In this document: positions 1 to 6,996 of the stretch, piece after piece
How the letters are laid out: every line of letters starts with the position of its first letter
Numbering within the stretch: the first letter of the stretch is position 1
Assembly: GCF_000515115.1 (NCBI RefSeq)
Contig: NZ_AZXF01000025.1
Span: forward strand, 11,497-75,496
DNA: 64,000 nucleotides
From: Nocardiopsis sp. CNT312
GTDB lineage: Bacteria > Actinomycetota > Actinomycetes > Streptosporangiales > Streptosporangiaceae
Reading direction: 5' to 3'
Position numbers and translations under genes: made by a program
Notes under the pieces: model-generated
Database searches by the model: none
What the model was told of the DNA's origin: nothing
Seen by the model: only the letters and a program-made list of their open reading frames with translations

Positions 1-135
1 TCCACCGTGATCTCGACCAGGGTCCGGGGCCCTCAGGATCGTCACCGCCATGGAGACCGTCATTCTGTGCTCGCCTACGTGCTCATTGCGCTGAGCCGGT
101 CTTCGACTCACCAAAGCGGAACAGGAATCACAAAC

Positions 136-603
136 TCAATCATTCAGAAAATCATCGATCGCCCGGGTGACCGATGCAGGCGTCGACTCATCACTCGGAT
201 CATCCATGCCGAGAAGCGGCAAATGCAACTCAACCCCAACCGAGACCCCAAACTCTCTGCGCACTGCCCGCAGAGAATTGATGACGGCATGATAGGCAGG
301 ACTGACCCCTTTGAATTCTTCCCCGGCCTGCACCTCTCCATTAACTTCTACAACCGGAAGAAACGGTGGGACAATGATCCAGTCCGGCAAACCGTCATCC
401 CGCGCGTTCGGAAGAATCTGCGCCTCCTCTCTTTTCGGAGAGCCACCGTAGCGATCAAATGCCCAGACACCGGACATCACGAACACATCGGCATGGATCG
501 ATCCAGTACTGCCATCAATGAACTCAACCGATGGCATCTTCGACAGCAGTCTCGACCACACGTCCAGGACTTCTCGCCGGTTCGAAACGACATATATTTT
601 CAT
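136..603 (-). CDS. Small protein, possibly macro-domain-like
   Basis: This is a 155-residue soluble protein whose function I do not recognise with certainty. A plausible fold is a macro (ADP-ribose-binding) domain. It starts with a beta strand (MKIYVV), then has an ADVFVMSGVWAF segment where macro domains carry their substrate loop. An IIVPPFLPV strand follows, then a YHAVINSLRAV helix, then HLPLLGMDD where macro domains have the second glycine loop, and a closing helix. The usual Asn-rich first loop is not evident, so binding activity is doubtful. The ATG is preceded by GAGGG six bases upstream. It lies in a lower-GC patch with two other small genes on the same strand, which suggests an acquired cassette. 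The coding call is firmer than the fold. Confidence 0.6.
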   Translation of the reverse strand: MKIYVVSNRREVLDVWSRLLSKMPSVEFIDGSTGSIHADVFVMSGVWAFDRYGGSPKREEAQILPNARDDGLPDWIIVPPFLPVVEVNGEVQAGEEFKGVSPAYHAVINSLRAVRREFGVSVGVELHLPLLGMDDPSDESTPASVTRAIDDFLND

Positions 604-714
604 TTAATCCCTCAAGGAAGAGGAATGGATAATGGGGCTCCCGCAGGACCGATCCGATCCCCGGGATATCCGATCCTCTGCCGAGATCAGATGACTCTCC
701 GCATCGAACTCATT

Positions 715-1101
715 TCACATTCCCGACATCATCTCCCTGTCGATCTCATCCAGCTCTTCTTCCGCGAGAACCTTCGGGTCCCACCCGGAAGACTCGGCAT
801 GGGAGATGAAATCATGGGGAACCCTGACGTTGTACCTTCGCACATAGAAGGGCAGGCCCGAGGGCCACAGCCAAACACCATCGGTAAGGATGTGCAAGGA
901 GCAGATAGGAGAGCGCCCCTCGTCAAGGATGTCGTGCAATATCCTGGTTGCTGCGACGACGACCGACCCCCGGTCGAGGTAGTGCGCGATCCGCTCCTTC
1001 ATCGACTCGTCACCGAGCCAAACGCACTCCCTCAGGCTCTCCCCGCGTCTATCAGCATGGGGAGGCTCTTGAAAAAATCCCATGCTCTTCATGGAAACCA
1101 C
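715..1101 (-). CDS. Conserved actinobacterial hypothetical protein
   Basis: A protein of about 128 residues without a known catalytic motif. The pattern of a YLDRGSVVVAA segment, then LTDGVWLWPSGLPFYVRRY and a closing acidic helix resembles small orphan proteins seen in actinobacteria beside SUKH-type genes; their function is unknown to me. The start is uncertain. A GTG at 1101 has GGAG nine bases upstream, a TTG at 1122 sits only three bases from another purine-rich run, and ATG at 1092 has no clear ribosome site. It follows the SUKH gene on the same strand with a short gap, so co-transcription is likely. A toxin-immunity or stress role is only a guess from the neighbourhood. Confidence 0.6.
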   Translation of the reverse strand: MVSMKSMGFFQEPPHADRRGESLRECVWLGDESMKERIAHYLDRGSVVVAATRILHDILDEGRSPICSLHILTDGVWLWPSGLPFYVRRYNVRVPHDFISHAESSGWDPKVLAEEELDEIDREMMSGM

Positions 1102-1163
1102 ACCCGCAGGCTCCGTCCTCAAAGACTCCCTCTACTCCCCGATCAGGATCTCAGCACTTGAAC

Positions 1164-1709
1164 TCACGAGAAGAACTCGTCATACAGTTGCTCATACCGA
1201 TCGAAGTCCTCATGCACCCAGCCGGATTCATCAACGAAGAAGACCGTGCGCCGATAGCACTCATTAAAGAATGAGATCATACCCTCCAAGCTCGGGAACT
1301 CGATCTCCACGGGTTCGGACTGAACCACACACGCCACACGACACCCCTCCGACTCCCCCCAGACCACTGCATAGAAATCCGCCCCGCGGCCCTGAAGAAT
1401 GGGAACCCAGGATGCACCGAGAACGGGATCCCCTTCATATAGACCCTCTATAGCTTTATAGGTTTCAACCGCATCCTGTAGACCGATGAGAGAGTATCCC
1501 GGGACCACATCCGCATCTTCCTGGGTCTGACCGGGGTGGAATTCGATACCGCCGCACCAACCGAACCAATCCACCACTTCCTCAGGAACGTCGGAGCCGA
1601 GCAACTCCCTGACCCGGTGTGGACTGCTCCCGGGGACGAACCATCCGCGGACTGGAAGCCGAAGCTCACTCAATACATCCACCAACAAGCGGAGCTCATG
1701 GGAGAGCAA
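1164..1709 (-). CDS. SMI1/KNR4 (SUKH) family protein, possible immunity protein
   Basis: A 181-residue SUKH-superfamily protein. The helix LLGSDVPEEVVDWFGWCGG is the family hallmark: a short helical segment ending in W-x-x-C/H-G-G. The later EIEFPSLEGMISFFNECY strand-helix is where SUKH domains end. Bacterial SUKH proteins are often immunity partners of polymorphic or contact-dependent toxins, but orphan copies are frequent and no toxin is visible here. I chose TTG at 1709 because AGGAGG sits five bases before it (plus-strand 1716-1721). A GTG at 1763 would add 18 residues with no ribosome site. Its codon use is less GC-biased than that of genes from 2.4 kb onward. It probably heads a small operon with the two genes downstream. 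Confidence 0.75.
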   Translation of the reverse strand: MLSHELRLLVDVLSELRLPVRGWFVPGSSPHRVRELLGSDVPEEVVDWFGWCGGIEFHPGQTQEDADVVPGYSLIGLQDAVETYKAIEGLYEGDPVLGASWVPILQGRGADFYAVVWGESEGCRVACVVQSEPVEIEFPSLEGMISFFNECYRRTVFFVDESGWVHEDFDRYEQLYDEFFS

Positions 1710-1772
1710 CCGTTCCTCCTCATAGCGCACGGCCTGCGAGCATATCCCCGCACCCCGCTCCACTACCCGCCG

Positions 1773-2356
1773 CTACTCGCCGGCAGAGAGCATCCCCTGC
1801 ACGACCCGCTCGACCCTCCGCGCGGCCTCCTCCGGGGCGATGGGGCGCAGGGTGTAGGAACCGGTGAGCCGCACCGCCACGTCGGCGACCTCCTCGGCCA
1901 GCGCCGCGCCGACCCCGGGGCGGCCCGCCGCCAGCATCCGTGCGGTGCGCTCCCCCAGCACGTCCAGCACCGGTGCGGACCGGGTGGTGAGCACCGGCAG
2001 CAGCTCCCGGTCCCCGGTGACGATCGCGCGCAGCGGCGCGCTGTCGCGGTCGCCCTCCAGGACCAGGAGGGCGGCCCGGCCCACCGCACGGGCCGGGTCC
2101 AGGCCCTCGTGCTCCAGCACGCGCGCCATCCGGTCCACGATCGCGTTGGCCTCGCGCACCACCACGGCCTGGAGCAGCCCCTCCCTGCTCCCGAACACGT
2201 TGTAGAGGGTCTGCCGGGACACCCCGGCCGCCATGGCGACCTGTGCCATCGGCCGCTCCCCCACGCACCGGCGAGGACCTCCGCGCGGGCGACGTCCATC
2301 AAACGTTCACGGACCGGGCGGCGTCCGGTGCCGCTACGGGCTTCCACGGTCTCCAT
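1773..2356 (-). pseudogene. TetR-family regulator interrupted by a one-base frameshift
   Basis: Two adjoining frames together make one TetR protein. The frame from ATG 2356 gives an N-terminus ending in RERLMDVARAEVLAGAWG, the first helix of a TetR DNA-binding domain. The other frame continues with ERPMAQVAMAAGVSRQTLY and NVFGSREGLLQ, the helix-turn-helix, followed by a normal ligand-binding half. They join at a run of five C on the plus strand (2258-2262); one extra base there restores a protein of about 194 residues, the usual TetR length. As read, only a truncated protein lacking helix 1 could start, from a GTG at 2264. The defect may be real or a homopolymer sequencing error. The gene is divergent from hisN with 72 bases between starts. 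Confidence 0.8.
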
Positions 2357-2428
2357 GGCCCCGGGTTCGCACCACCGCACCCGCGCACCCTTCGCCAAGC
2401 AGGCACCCAGGATGTAGCGTTACCGCCC

Positions 2429-3229
2429 ATGGCGTCCTTTGACGATGATCTGCGGCTGGCCCACGTGCTCGCCGACGCTGCCGACGACATCGCGCTCAAG
2501 CGCTTCCGCGCGCTCGACCTCGAAGTCGACACCAAACCGGACCTCACTCCGGTCACCGAGGCCGACCGCATGGTCGAGGAGACCCTGCGCGGCGTACTCT
2601 CCCGCGCCCGCCCCCGGGACGCCGTCGTCGGGGAGGAGTACGGCAAGACCGGCAACAGCCACCGGGTGTGGGTCATCGACCCCATCGACGGGACGAAGAA
2701 CTACGTCCGCGGTGTCCCCGTGTGGGCCACCCTGATCGCCCTGATGGAGAACGAGCGCCCCGTGGTCGGCGTGGTCTCCGCCCCGGCGCTGCACCGCCGC
2801 TGGTGGGCCTCCCTGGGCCGCGGCGCGTGGACGGGGCGCAGCCTGTCGCAGGCCTCGCGCTGCCAGGTGTCGCAGGTGGCGAAGCTGGAGGACGCCTCGT
2901 TCAGCTACTCGTCTCTGACCGGCTGGGAGGACCGGGGGCTGCTCAACCCCTTCCTGGGCCTGACCCGCTCGGTGTGGCGCACCCGCGCCTACGGCGACTT
3001 CTGGTCGCACGTGATGGTCGCCGAGGGGGTCGTGGACATCTCCGCCGAACCCGAACTGTCGCTCTGGGACGCCGCGCCGCTGCCGATCATCCTGGAGGAG
3101 GCCGGCGGTCGGGCGACCGACCTGCGCGGAGGCGGGTTCGAGGACGGCGGTCCGCTCGTGTGCAGCAACGGCCTGCTCCACGACACAGCCCTGACCTGGC
3201 TCAACGGGGGTCCCACCCCGGTCCGCTGA
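2429..3229 (+). CDS. hisN: Histidinol-phosphatase, inositol monophosphatase type
   Basis: A 266-residue Mg-dependent phosphatase of the inositol monophosphatase fold. It most likely dephosphorylates L-histidinol phosphate in histidine synthesis, the role of this subfamily in actinobacteria. The metal-binding GEEYG is at about residues 68-72, DPIDGTKNYVRG at 84-95, and the C-terminal LSLWDAAPL near 213 gives the last metal-binding Asp. The length matches actinobacterial HisN. I chose ATG 2429 because the protein is complete from there and upstream codons read as intergenic sequence. It is divergent from the broken TetR gene. A general inositol-1-phosphatase role cannot be excluded, since the families differ mainly in substrate loops. 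Confidence 0.85.
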   Translation: MASFDDDLRLAHVLADAADDIALKRFRALDLEVDTKPDLTPVTEADRMVEETLRGVLSRARPRDAVVGEEYGKTGNSHRVWVIDPIDGTKNYVRGVPVWATLIALMENERPVVGVVSAPALHRRWWASLGRGAWTGRSLSQASRCQVSQVAKLEDASFSYSSLTGWEDRGLLNPFLGLTRSVWRTRAYGDFWSHVMVAEGVVDISAEPELSLWDAAPLPIILEEAGGRATDLRGGGFEDGGPLVCSNGLLHDTALTWLNGGPTPVR

Positions 3230-3375
3230 CCCGTCTCCCCCACCCCGTCGCAGAAAAACCCTTCCGGGCGTGAACCCCGCCGCGGTTTCCGGCATCACCC
3301 ATCGGAGGCCCCCTTGTACCCCGGGGCCGGGCGCCGCGGCGACAGCGCCTTCCCCGTCCACCCGGAAGGGACCGC

Positions 3376-4650
3376 ATGCTCCGTTCCCTCACGGCCGGAG
3401 TCGTTCTGGCCTTCGCCGGTTCGCGTGCCAACATCGCCCGGACCATCCTGTCCTGCACCGGCATCGTCGTCGGGGTGGGCGCGCTGGTCATGGTGGTCAC
3501 CGCGAGCGACTTCGGGCAGCGCTACGCCGTCACCACGAGCGAGGTCCAGGGCGGGCTGCCCGCCACCCTGCAGGTCGAGGTCTCCGGTGAGGTCACCGAC
3601 CGCGCGGCGCTGGAGGCGGACCTGCTGCGCGTGGGCGGCCGGGAGGTCTCGCTGTACCAGACGCCGACCTCGCATCCGCTCCTGCGCACGGGCCAGAACG
3701 TGGTGACGGACATGAGTGTGAACGGCGTGGACCCGGACCTGAGCGGGATCCGCCGACTCGACCTCGCGCGGGGACGCTGGTTCACCGACGCCGACACCGC
3801 GTCGCTGGCCCCCGTCCTGGTGGTCAACGAGTCGCTCGCCGAGCGGCTGGGCGACCTCACCCGGGTGCAGATCGGCACCGAGCGGTGGAGGGACGCGCGG
3901 ATCGTCGGGGTCCTCTCCGACAGCAGCCAGGACTACTCCGCCAACAGCGCCTACCTGCTGCGCTCCCCCGCCAGCGAGGACCTGATCTTCGGCGGCGCGG
4001 AGGCCGCCGCGGGCCCGCCGGTGGACGGGTTGCCGCCCGGTGCGGGCTTCGGTGACCCGATGGCGCGCTCCACCTACCTCGTCCTCTTCGACTCCGAGCA
4101 CCCGGCCGCGGCGGACCCCTTCGGGCAGGAGTTCCGTACCGCGCTGGGGTCGGTGGCCTGGCGGTGGGGGGCCGACGTCCCCGCCGAGGGGATCTCGGCC
4201 TTCCGCGTCGACCACGCCGAGGCGATGCGGGAGCCCCTGAGGTACATGTCCTGGGGGCTCATGGGGATCGCCGCCGTCACGCTCGGCACCGGGCTGCTCG
4301 GCGTCCTCAACGTCGGTCTGGTGACGGTGCGCGAACGCCGCCGCGAACTGGCCACCTACCGGGCTCTGGGCGCCTCCCGCACGACGCTGTTCGTGGCCGT
4401 GGTCATGGAAGCGGTGGTGGTGTCCGTGGTGGCGGGGCTCATCGCCGTCGGCGGGTCGCTGGCCCTGACCGAACTGGGCGCCCTGCTCGTCGAGCGCTTC
4501 CTCCCGATCCCGGACAGCGTCGGCCTCTACGTGCCGGGCGGCGCGGTTCTCGTGGGGCTGGGCAGCGCGGCCCTCGTCGGGCTTCTGGCCGGGATCATCC
4601 CCGCGGCGCGGGCACTGCGTGCCTCCGTCGTCGCGGGACTGCGTGATTAG
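3376..4650 (+). CDS. MacB/FtsX-type ABC transporter permease
   Basis: A 424-residue permease of the MacB/FtsX class. One N-terminal membrane helix (about residues 12-42, running into VVVGVGALVMVV) is followed by a long extracytoplasmic domain of about 240 residues. Three C-terminal helices follow: one near 295-320, one with LFVAVVMEAVVVSVVAG near 340-365, and the last near 390-420. VRERRRELATYRALGAS is the conserved cytoplasmic loop of this class. It begins a three-gene operon with an adaptor nine bases downstream and an ATPase. The set resembles YknXYZ of Bacillus, a tripartite exporter of peptides or antibiotics in a single-membrane cell. The substrate is unknown. Confidence 0.85.
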   Translation: MLRSLTAGVVLAFAGSRANIARTILSCTGIVVGVGALVMVVTASDFGQRYAVTTSEVQGGLPATLQVEVSGEVTDRAALEADLLRVGGREVSLYQTPTSHPLLRTGQNVVTDMSVNGVDPDLSGIRRLDLARGRWFTDADTASLAPVLVVNESLAERLGDLTRVQIGTERWRDARIVGVLSDSSQDYSANSAYLLRSPASEDLIFGGAEAAAGPPVDGLPPGAGFGDPMARSTYLVLFDSEHPAAADPFGQEFRTALGSVAWRWGADVPAEGISAFRVDHAEAMREPLRYMSWGLMGIAAVTLGTGLLGVLNVGLVTVRERRRELATYRALGASRTTLFVAVVMEAVVVSVVAGLIAVGGSLALTELGALLVERFLPIPDSVGLYVPGGAVLVGLGSAALVGLLAGIIPAARALRASVVAGLRD

Positions 4651-4659
4651 GAGACTCCA

Positions 4660-5679
4660 ATGGTCAAGAAGAGAGGGATCGTCGCCGGGGCCGCACTCCT
4701 GCTCCTGGCGGTGGCGGTCGGGGGCGGCTACGTCCTGTTCCAGCGCCTGCTCGGCGGGACGCCCCCGGCCGAGTTCCCGCTGAACCAGGCCGCCGCCGAC
4801 ATGGGCGGGACGCCCCACGAGGTGGGGACGGCCGCCATCAGCTCGGTGATGGTACTGGACGCCACCGTCCGCCGCGCGCCCGGCGAGGACGTCACCGCCC
4901 GCGAGGGCGGGACGGTCACCCGGGTCTGGGTGTCCGACGGAGACGCCGTGGACAACGGGGCACCGATCCTCACCCTGGCGGTGCCCGGCGGTCCGGCCCC
5001 CGAAGGGGACGGCGCCGCCCCGGGCACGCGCGAGGTCGTCCTGCACTCGCCCGACGCGGGCGTGGTGTCCGGTCTGGGCGACCTGTGGACCGGGGACACC
5101 GTCGAACCGGGTACCGCCGTCGCCGAGGTCGCCCAGGAGGAGTTCCGGGCGGTGGCGAACGTCCCGCCCAACGACCTGTACCGCTTCGTCGAGGACCCCG
5201 AGGACATCACCCTGCGGATCGAGCAGGGGCCGGCCGACATCACCTGTACCTTCCTGTCCCTGGGCACCGTCCCGGCCGGTGCCCAGGAGGCCGCCGGGGA
5301 CGGCGGCGGCGAGGCCGGCGCCGAACTGGTGTGCCGCATCCCCGCCGGTGTCGACGTCTTCGAGGGCGTGCGGGGCGAGCTGTCCGTGGCCGCCGCCGAG
5401 GTGAGCGGCGTGGTCGCCGTGCCCGTGACCGCGGTGCGCGGCGGCGGGGGCGAGGGGGAGGTGATGGTGGTGGCCGGGGACGGCGGCCACGAGCCGCGCG
5501 AGGTCTCGCTCGGTGTCACCGACGGCTCGATGATCGAGGTCACCGAGGGACTGCGTGTCGGCGAGTCGGTGCTGGACCCGGTGCCGCTCGACCCCAGGTT
5601 CGACGTCCCCGGGGCGTACGACCCCGCCGAGGGGTTCCGGGGCCTGGGGCCCGGCACGGTGTTCGAGGAGGAGGGCTAG
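4660..5679 (+). CDS. Membrane-fusion (HlyD/MacA-like) adaptor of ABC exporter
   Basis: A 339-residue adaptor subunit. A short basic N-terminus (MVKKRG) leads into one membrane helix (IVAGAALLLLAVAVGGGYVLF). A biotinyl/lipoyl-like hairpin follows, recognisable at VTAREGGTVTRVWVSDGDAV and again at LHSPDAGVVSGLGDLWTGD, and then a beta-barrel domain ending with VAVPVTAV. Such proteins sit outside the membrane and couple the MacB-type permease to substrate. The long alpha-hairpin of Gram-negative MacA is absent, as expected in a single-membrane bacterium. The start lies nine bases after the permease stop, and the stop abuts the ATPase start, so the three genes are one operon. Confidence 0.8.
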   Translation: MVKKRGIVAGAALLLLAVAVGGGYVLFQRLLGGTPPAEFPLNQAAADMGGTPHEVGTAAISSVMVLDATVRRAPGEDVTAREGGTVTRVWVSDGDAVDNGAPILTLAVPGGPAPEGDGAAPGTREVVLHSPDAGVVSGLGDLWTGDTVEPGTAVAEVAQEEFRAVANVPPNDLYRFVEDPEDITLRIEQGPADITCTFLSLGTVPAGAQEAAGDGGGEAGAELVCRIPAGVDVFEGVRGELSVAAAEVSGVVAVPVTAVRGGGGEGEVMVVAGDGGHEPREVSLGVTDGSMIEVTEGLRVGESVLDPVPLDPRFDVPGAYDPAEGFRGLGPGTVFEEEG

Positions 5680-6393
5680 ATGTCGGTCGGTGCTCCCTCA
5701 CCGGGGTCCCCGCGCACCGCCGCGGCGCCGCTGCTGGACGTGCGGGGGCTGACCCGGCACTTCACGGTGTCTGGGGCGAGGATCGACGTGCTGCGCGACT
5801 GCACCTTCCAGGTGGCGCGCGGCGAGGTGGTGGCGATCGTCGGCCAGTCCGGTTCGGGCAAGTCCACCCTGCTGAACCTGCTGGGTCTGCTCGACCGGCC
5901 CAGCGGCGGCTCCTACGGGTTCGACGGCGAGGACACCACCCGTCTGGGCGAGGGGCGCCGGTCGCGGCTGCGCGGCGAGGGCATCGGGTTCGTGTTCCAG
6001 CAGTTCCACCTGTTGGAACGGCGCACGGCCCTGGCCAACGTGGGGGTGCCGATGGTGCTGGGCGGGGTCCCGCTGCTGCGGCGGCGCGCCCGGGCGCGCG
6101 AACTGCTGGAGGCGGTGGGCCTGGGGCACCGCCTGCACTCGCGGCCGCACCAGCTCTCCGGCGGTGAGCAGCAGCGTGTGGCGCTGGCGCGTGCGCTGAG
6201 CCGTTCCCCCTCGCTCATCCTCGCCGACGAGCCCACGGGCGCCCTGGACGCCGCCAGCAGCGCGATGATCATGGACCAACTGCTGGAGCAGGCACGGATC
6301 GGTGAGGCTGCCGTGGTGGTGGTGACGCACGACCCCAAAGTGGCCGAACGGGCCGACCGCGTGGTGGAACTCGTCGAGGGCCGAACCCTCTGA
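5680..6393 (+). CDS. ABC transporter ATP-binding subunit (LolD/MacB class)
   Basis: A 237-residue ABC ATPase that powers the preceding permease and adaptor. The Walker A motif GQSGSGKST is at about residues 55-63. The Q-loop is in FVFQQFHLLERRTALANV, typical of the MacB/LolD group. The signature LSGGEQQRVALARAL, the Walker B LILADEPTGALD and the switch His in VVVTHDP are all present, so the subunit should be active. Its ATG directly follows the adaptor stop codon, indicating translational coupling. The transcription unit may end at the strong inverted repeat at 6416-6449, which also serves the tRNA gene on the other strand. Confidence 0.9.
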   Translation: MSVGAPSPGSPRTAAAPLLDVRGLTRHFTVSGARIDVLRDCTFQVARGEVVAIVGQSGSGKSTLLNLLGLLDRPSGGSYGFDGEDTTRLGEGRRSRLRGEGIGFVFQQFHLLERRTALANVGVPMVLGGVPLLRRRARARELLEAVGLGHRLHSRPHQLSGGEQQRVALARALSRSPSLILADEPTGALDAASSAMIMDQLLEQARIGEAAVVVVTHDPKVAERADRVVELVEGRTL

Positions 6394-6401
6394 CCGCAGG
6401 G

Positions 6402-6449
6402 AAAAAGCACACGAAAATTCGGGCCCGGGATTTCTCCCGGGCCCGAATT
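6402..6449 (-). terminator. Rho-independent terminator of first initiator tRNA
   Basis: A perfect 15-bp stem (6416-6430 with 6435-6449) and a four-base loop. On the minus strand it is followed by two T-runs (complement of 6414-6417 and 6402-6406). It starts within a few bases of the tRNA 3' CCA. It lacks a T-run on the plus strand but could still slow transcription from the ABC operon. Confidence 0.85.
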
Positions 6450-6452
6450 CCT

Positions 6453-6529
6453 TGGTAGCGGGGACAGGATTTGAACCTGCGACCTCTGGGTTATGAGCCC
6501 AGCGAGCTACCGAACTGCTCCACCCCGCG
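6453..6529 (-). tRNA. Initiator tRNA-fMet (CAT), CCA encoded
   Basis: A 77-nt initiator tRNA. The anticodon loop CTCATAA carries CAT. Three G-C pairs close the anticodon stem (GGG/CCC). Position 1 (C) is unpaired with position 72 (T). Both are initiator hallmarks that exclude elongation and allow formylation and P-site entry. The 3' CCA is encoded at 6453-6455. It has its own promoter upstream and its own terminator downstream, so it is a single-gene unit. A near-identical copy lies about 240 bases upstream on the same strand. Confidence 0.97.
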
Positions 6530-6540
6530 TCGTGATCCCT

Positions 6541-6569
6541 ATTTTAGGACCTTCGGTCCCCGGTGGCAA
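6541..6569 (-). promoter_or_regulatory. Promoter of first initiator tRNA
   Basis: On the minus strand, TTGCCA (6564-6569) and TAAAAT (6541-6546) are separated by exactly 17 bases, a strong housekeeping sigma promoter. The -10 ends 12 bases before the mature tRNA 5' end, leaving a very short leader. Confidence 0.75.
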
Positions 6570-6730
6570 ATCGGTTTTCCCCGAAGGGTGACCGTGGGAT
6601 CCCACCGACCGGCCGATACCAGCGCCGGACTGTTCTGCAACGACTCTACCAGTACCAGGAGAGCCACCGAACCACCGACACGGAATCGGACCGGCCCCGT
6701 GCCCGCCCCACCGAAATCACCGATAGGGCG

Positions 6731-6764
6731 AAAAAGCACCGGACCCGGAAAATCCGGGTCCGGT
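6731..6764 (-). terminator. Rho-independent terminator of second initiator tRNA
   Basis: A 12-bp stem (6738-6749 with 6753-6764) and a three-base loop. On the minus strand it is followed by GC and then five T (complement of 6731-6735). It lies directly after the second tRNA and separates the two tRNA units. Confidence 0.85.
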
Positions 6765-6770
6765 TCTCCG

Positions 6771-6844
6771 TAGCGGGGACAGGATTTGAACCTGCGACCT
6801 CTGGGTTATGAGCCCAGCGAGCTACCGAACTGCTCCACCCCGCG
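6771..6844 (-). tRNA. Initiator tRNA-fMet (CAT), CCA not encoded
   Basis: A second initiator tRNA, 74 nt, with the same body as the first: CAT anticodon, GGG/CCC anticodon-stem pairs and a C1/T72 mismatch. After the discriminator A the sequence reads CGG in place of CCA, so CCA must be added by nucleotidyltransferase. Promoter and terminator are its own. Confidence 0.97.
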
Positions 6845-6858
6845 TCGTCGTGTTCTCC

Positions 6859-6887
6859 ACACTAGCGCTTCACGCGCGCGAACCCAA
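6859..6887 (-). promoter_or_regulatory. Promoter of second initiator tRNA
   Basis: On the minus strand, TTGGGT (6882-6887) and TAGTGT (6859-6864) are 17 bases apart, placed 15 bases before the tRNA 5' end. The -35 is weaker than in the first copy, so expression of the two genes may differ. Confidence 0.65.
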
Positions 6888-6927
6888 ATCGTTTCTGGGA
6901 GACCCGTCCCACGCGGCCCCGCACGCG

Positions 6928-6960
6928 GGCGGGGCGGGGCCGCACAGGCCCCGCCCCGCC
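6928..6960 (-). terminator. Hairpin terminator after the UPF0182 gene
   Basis: A perfect 14-bp GC stem (6928-6941 with 6947-6960) and a five-base loop, beginning 37 bases after the stop codon of the UPF0182 gene. There is no T-run, as is common for terminators in GC-rich actinobacteria. Confidence 0.7.
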
Positions 6961-6996
6961 GGACGTCCGTGCCCGACGGTGCCGGGCGGTGGACGC

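Noticed and set aside
7-1161. 384-codon plus-strand frame over the first kilobase
   Set aside because: It runs antisense to two better-supported minus-strand genes, lacks any domain, and has poor amino-acid composition for a real protein.
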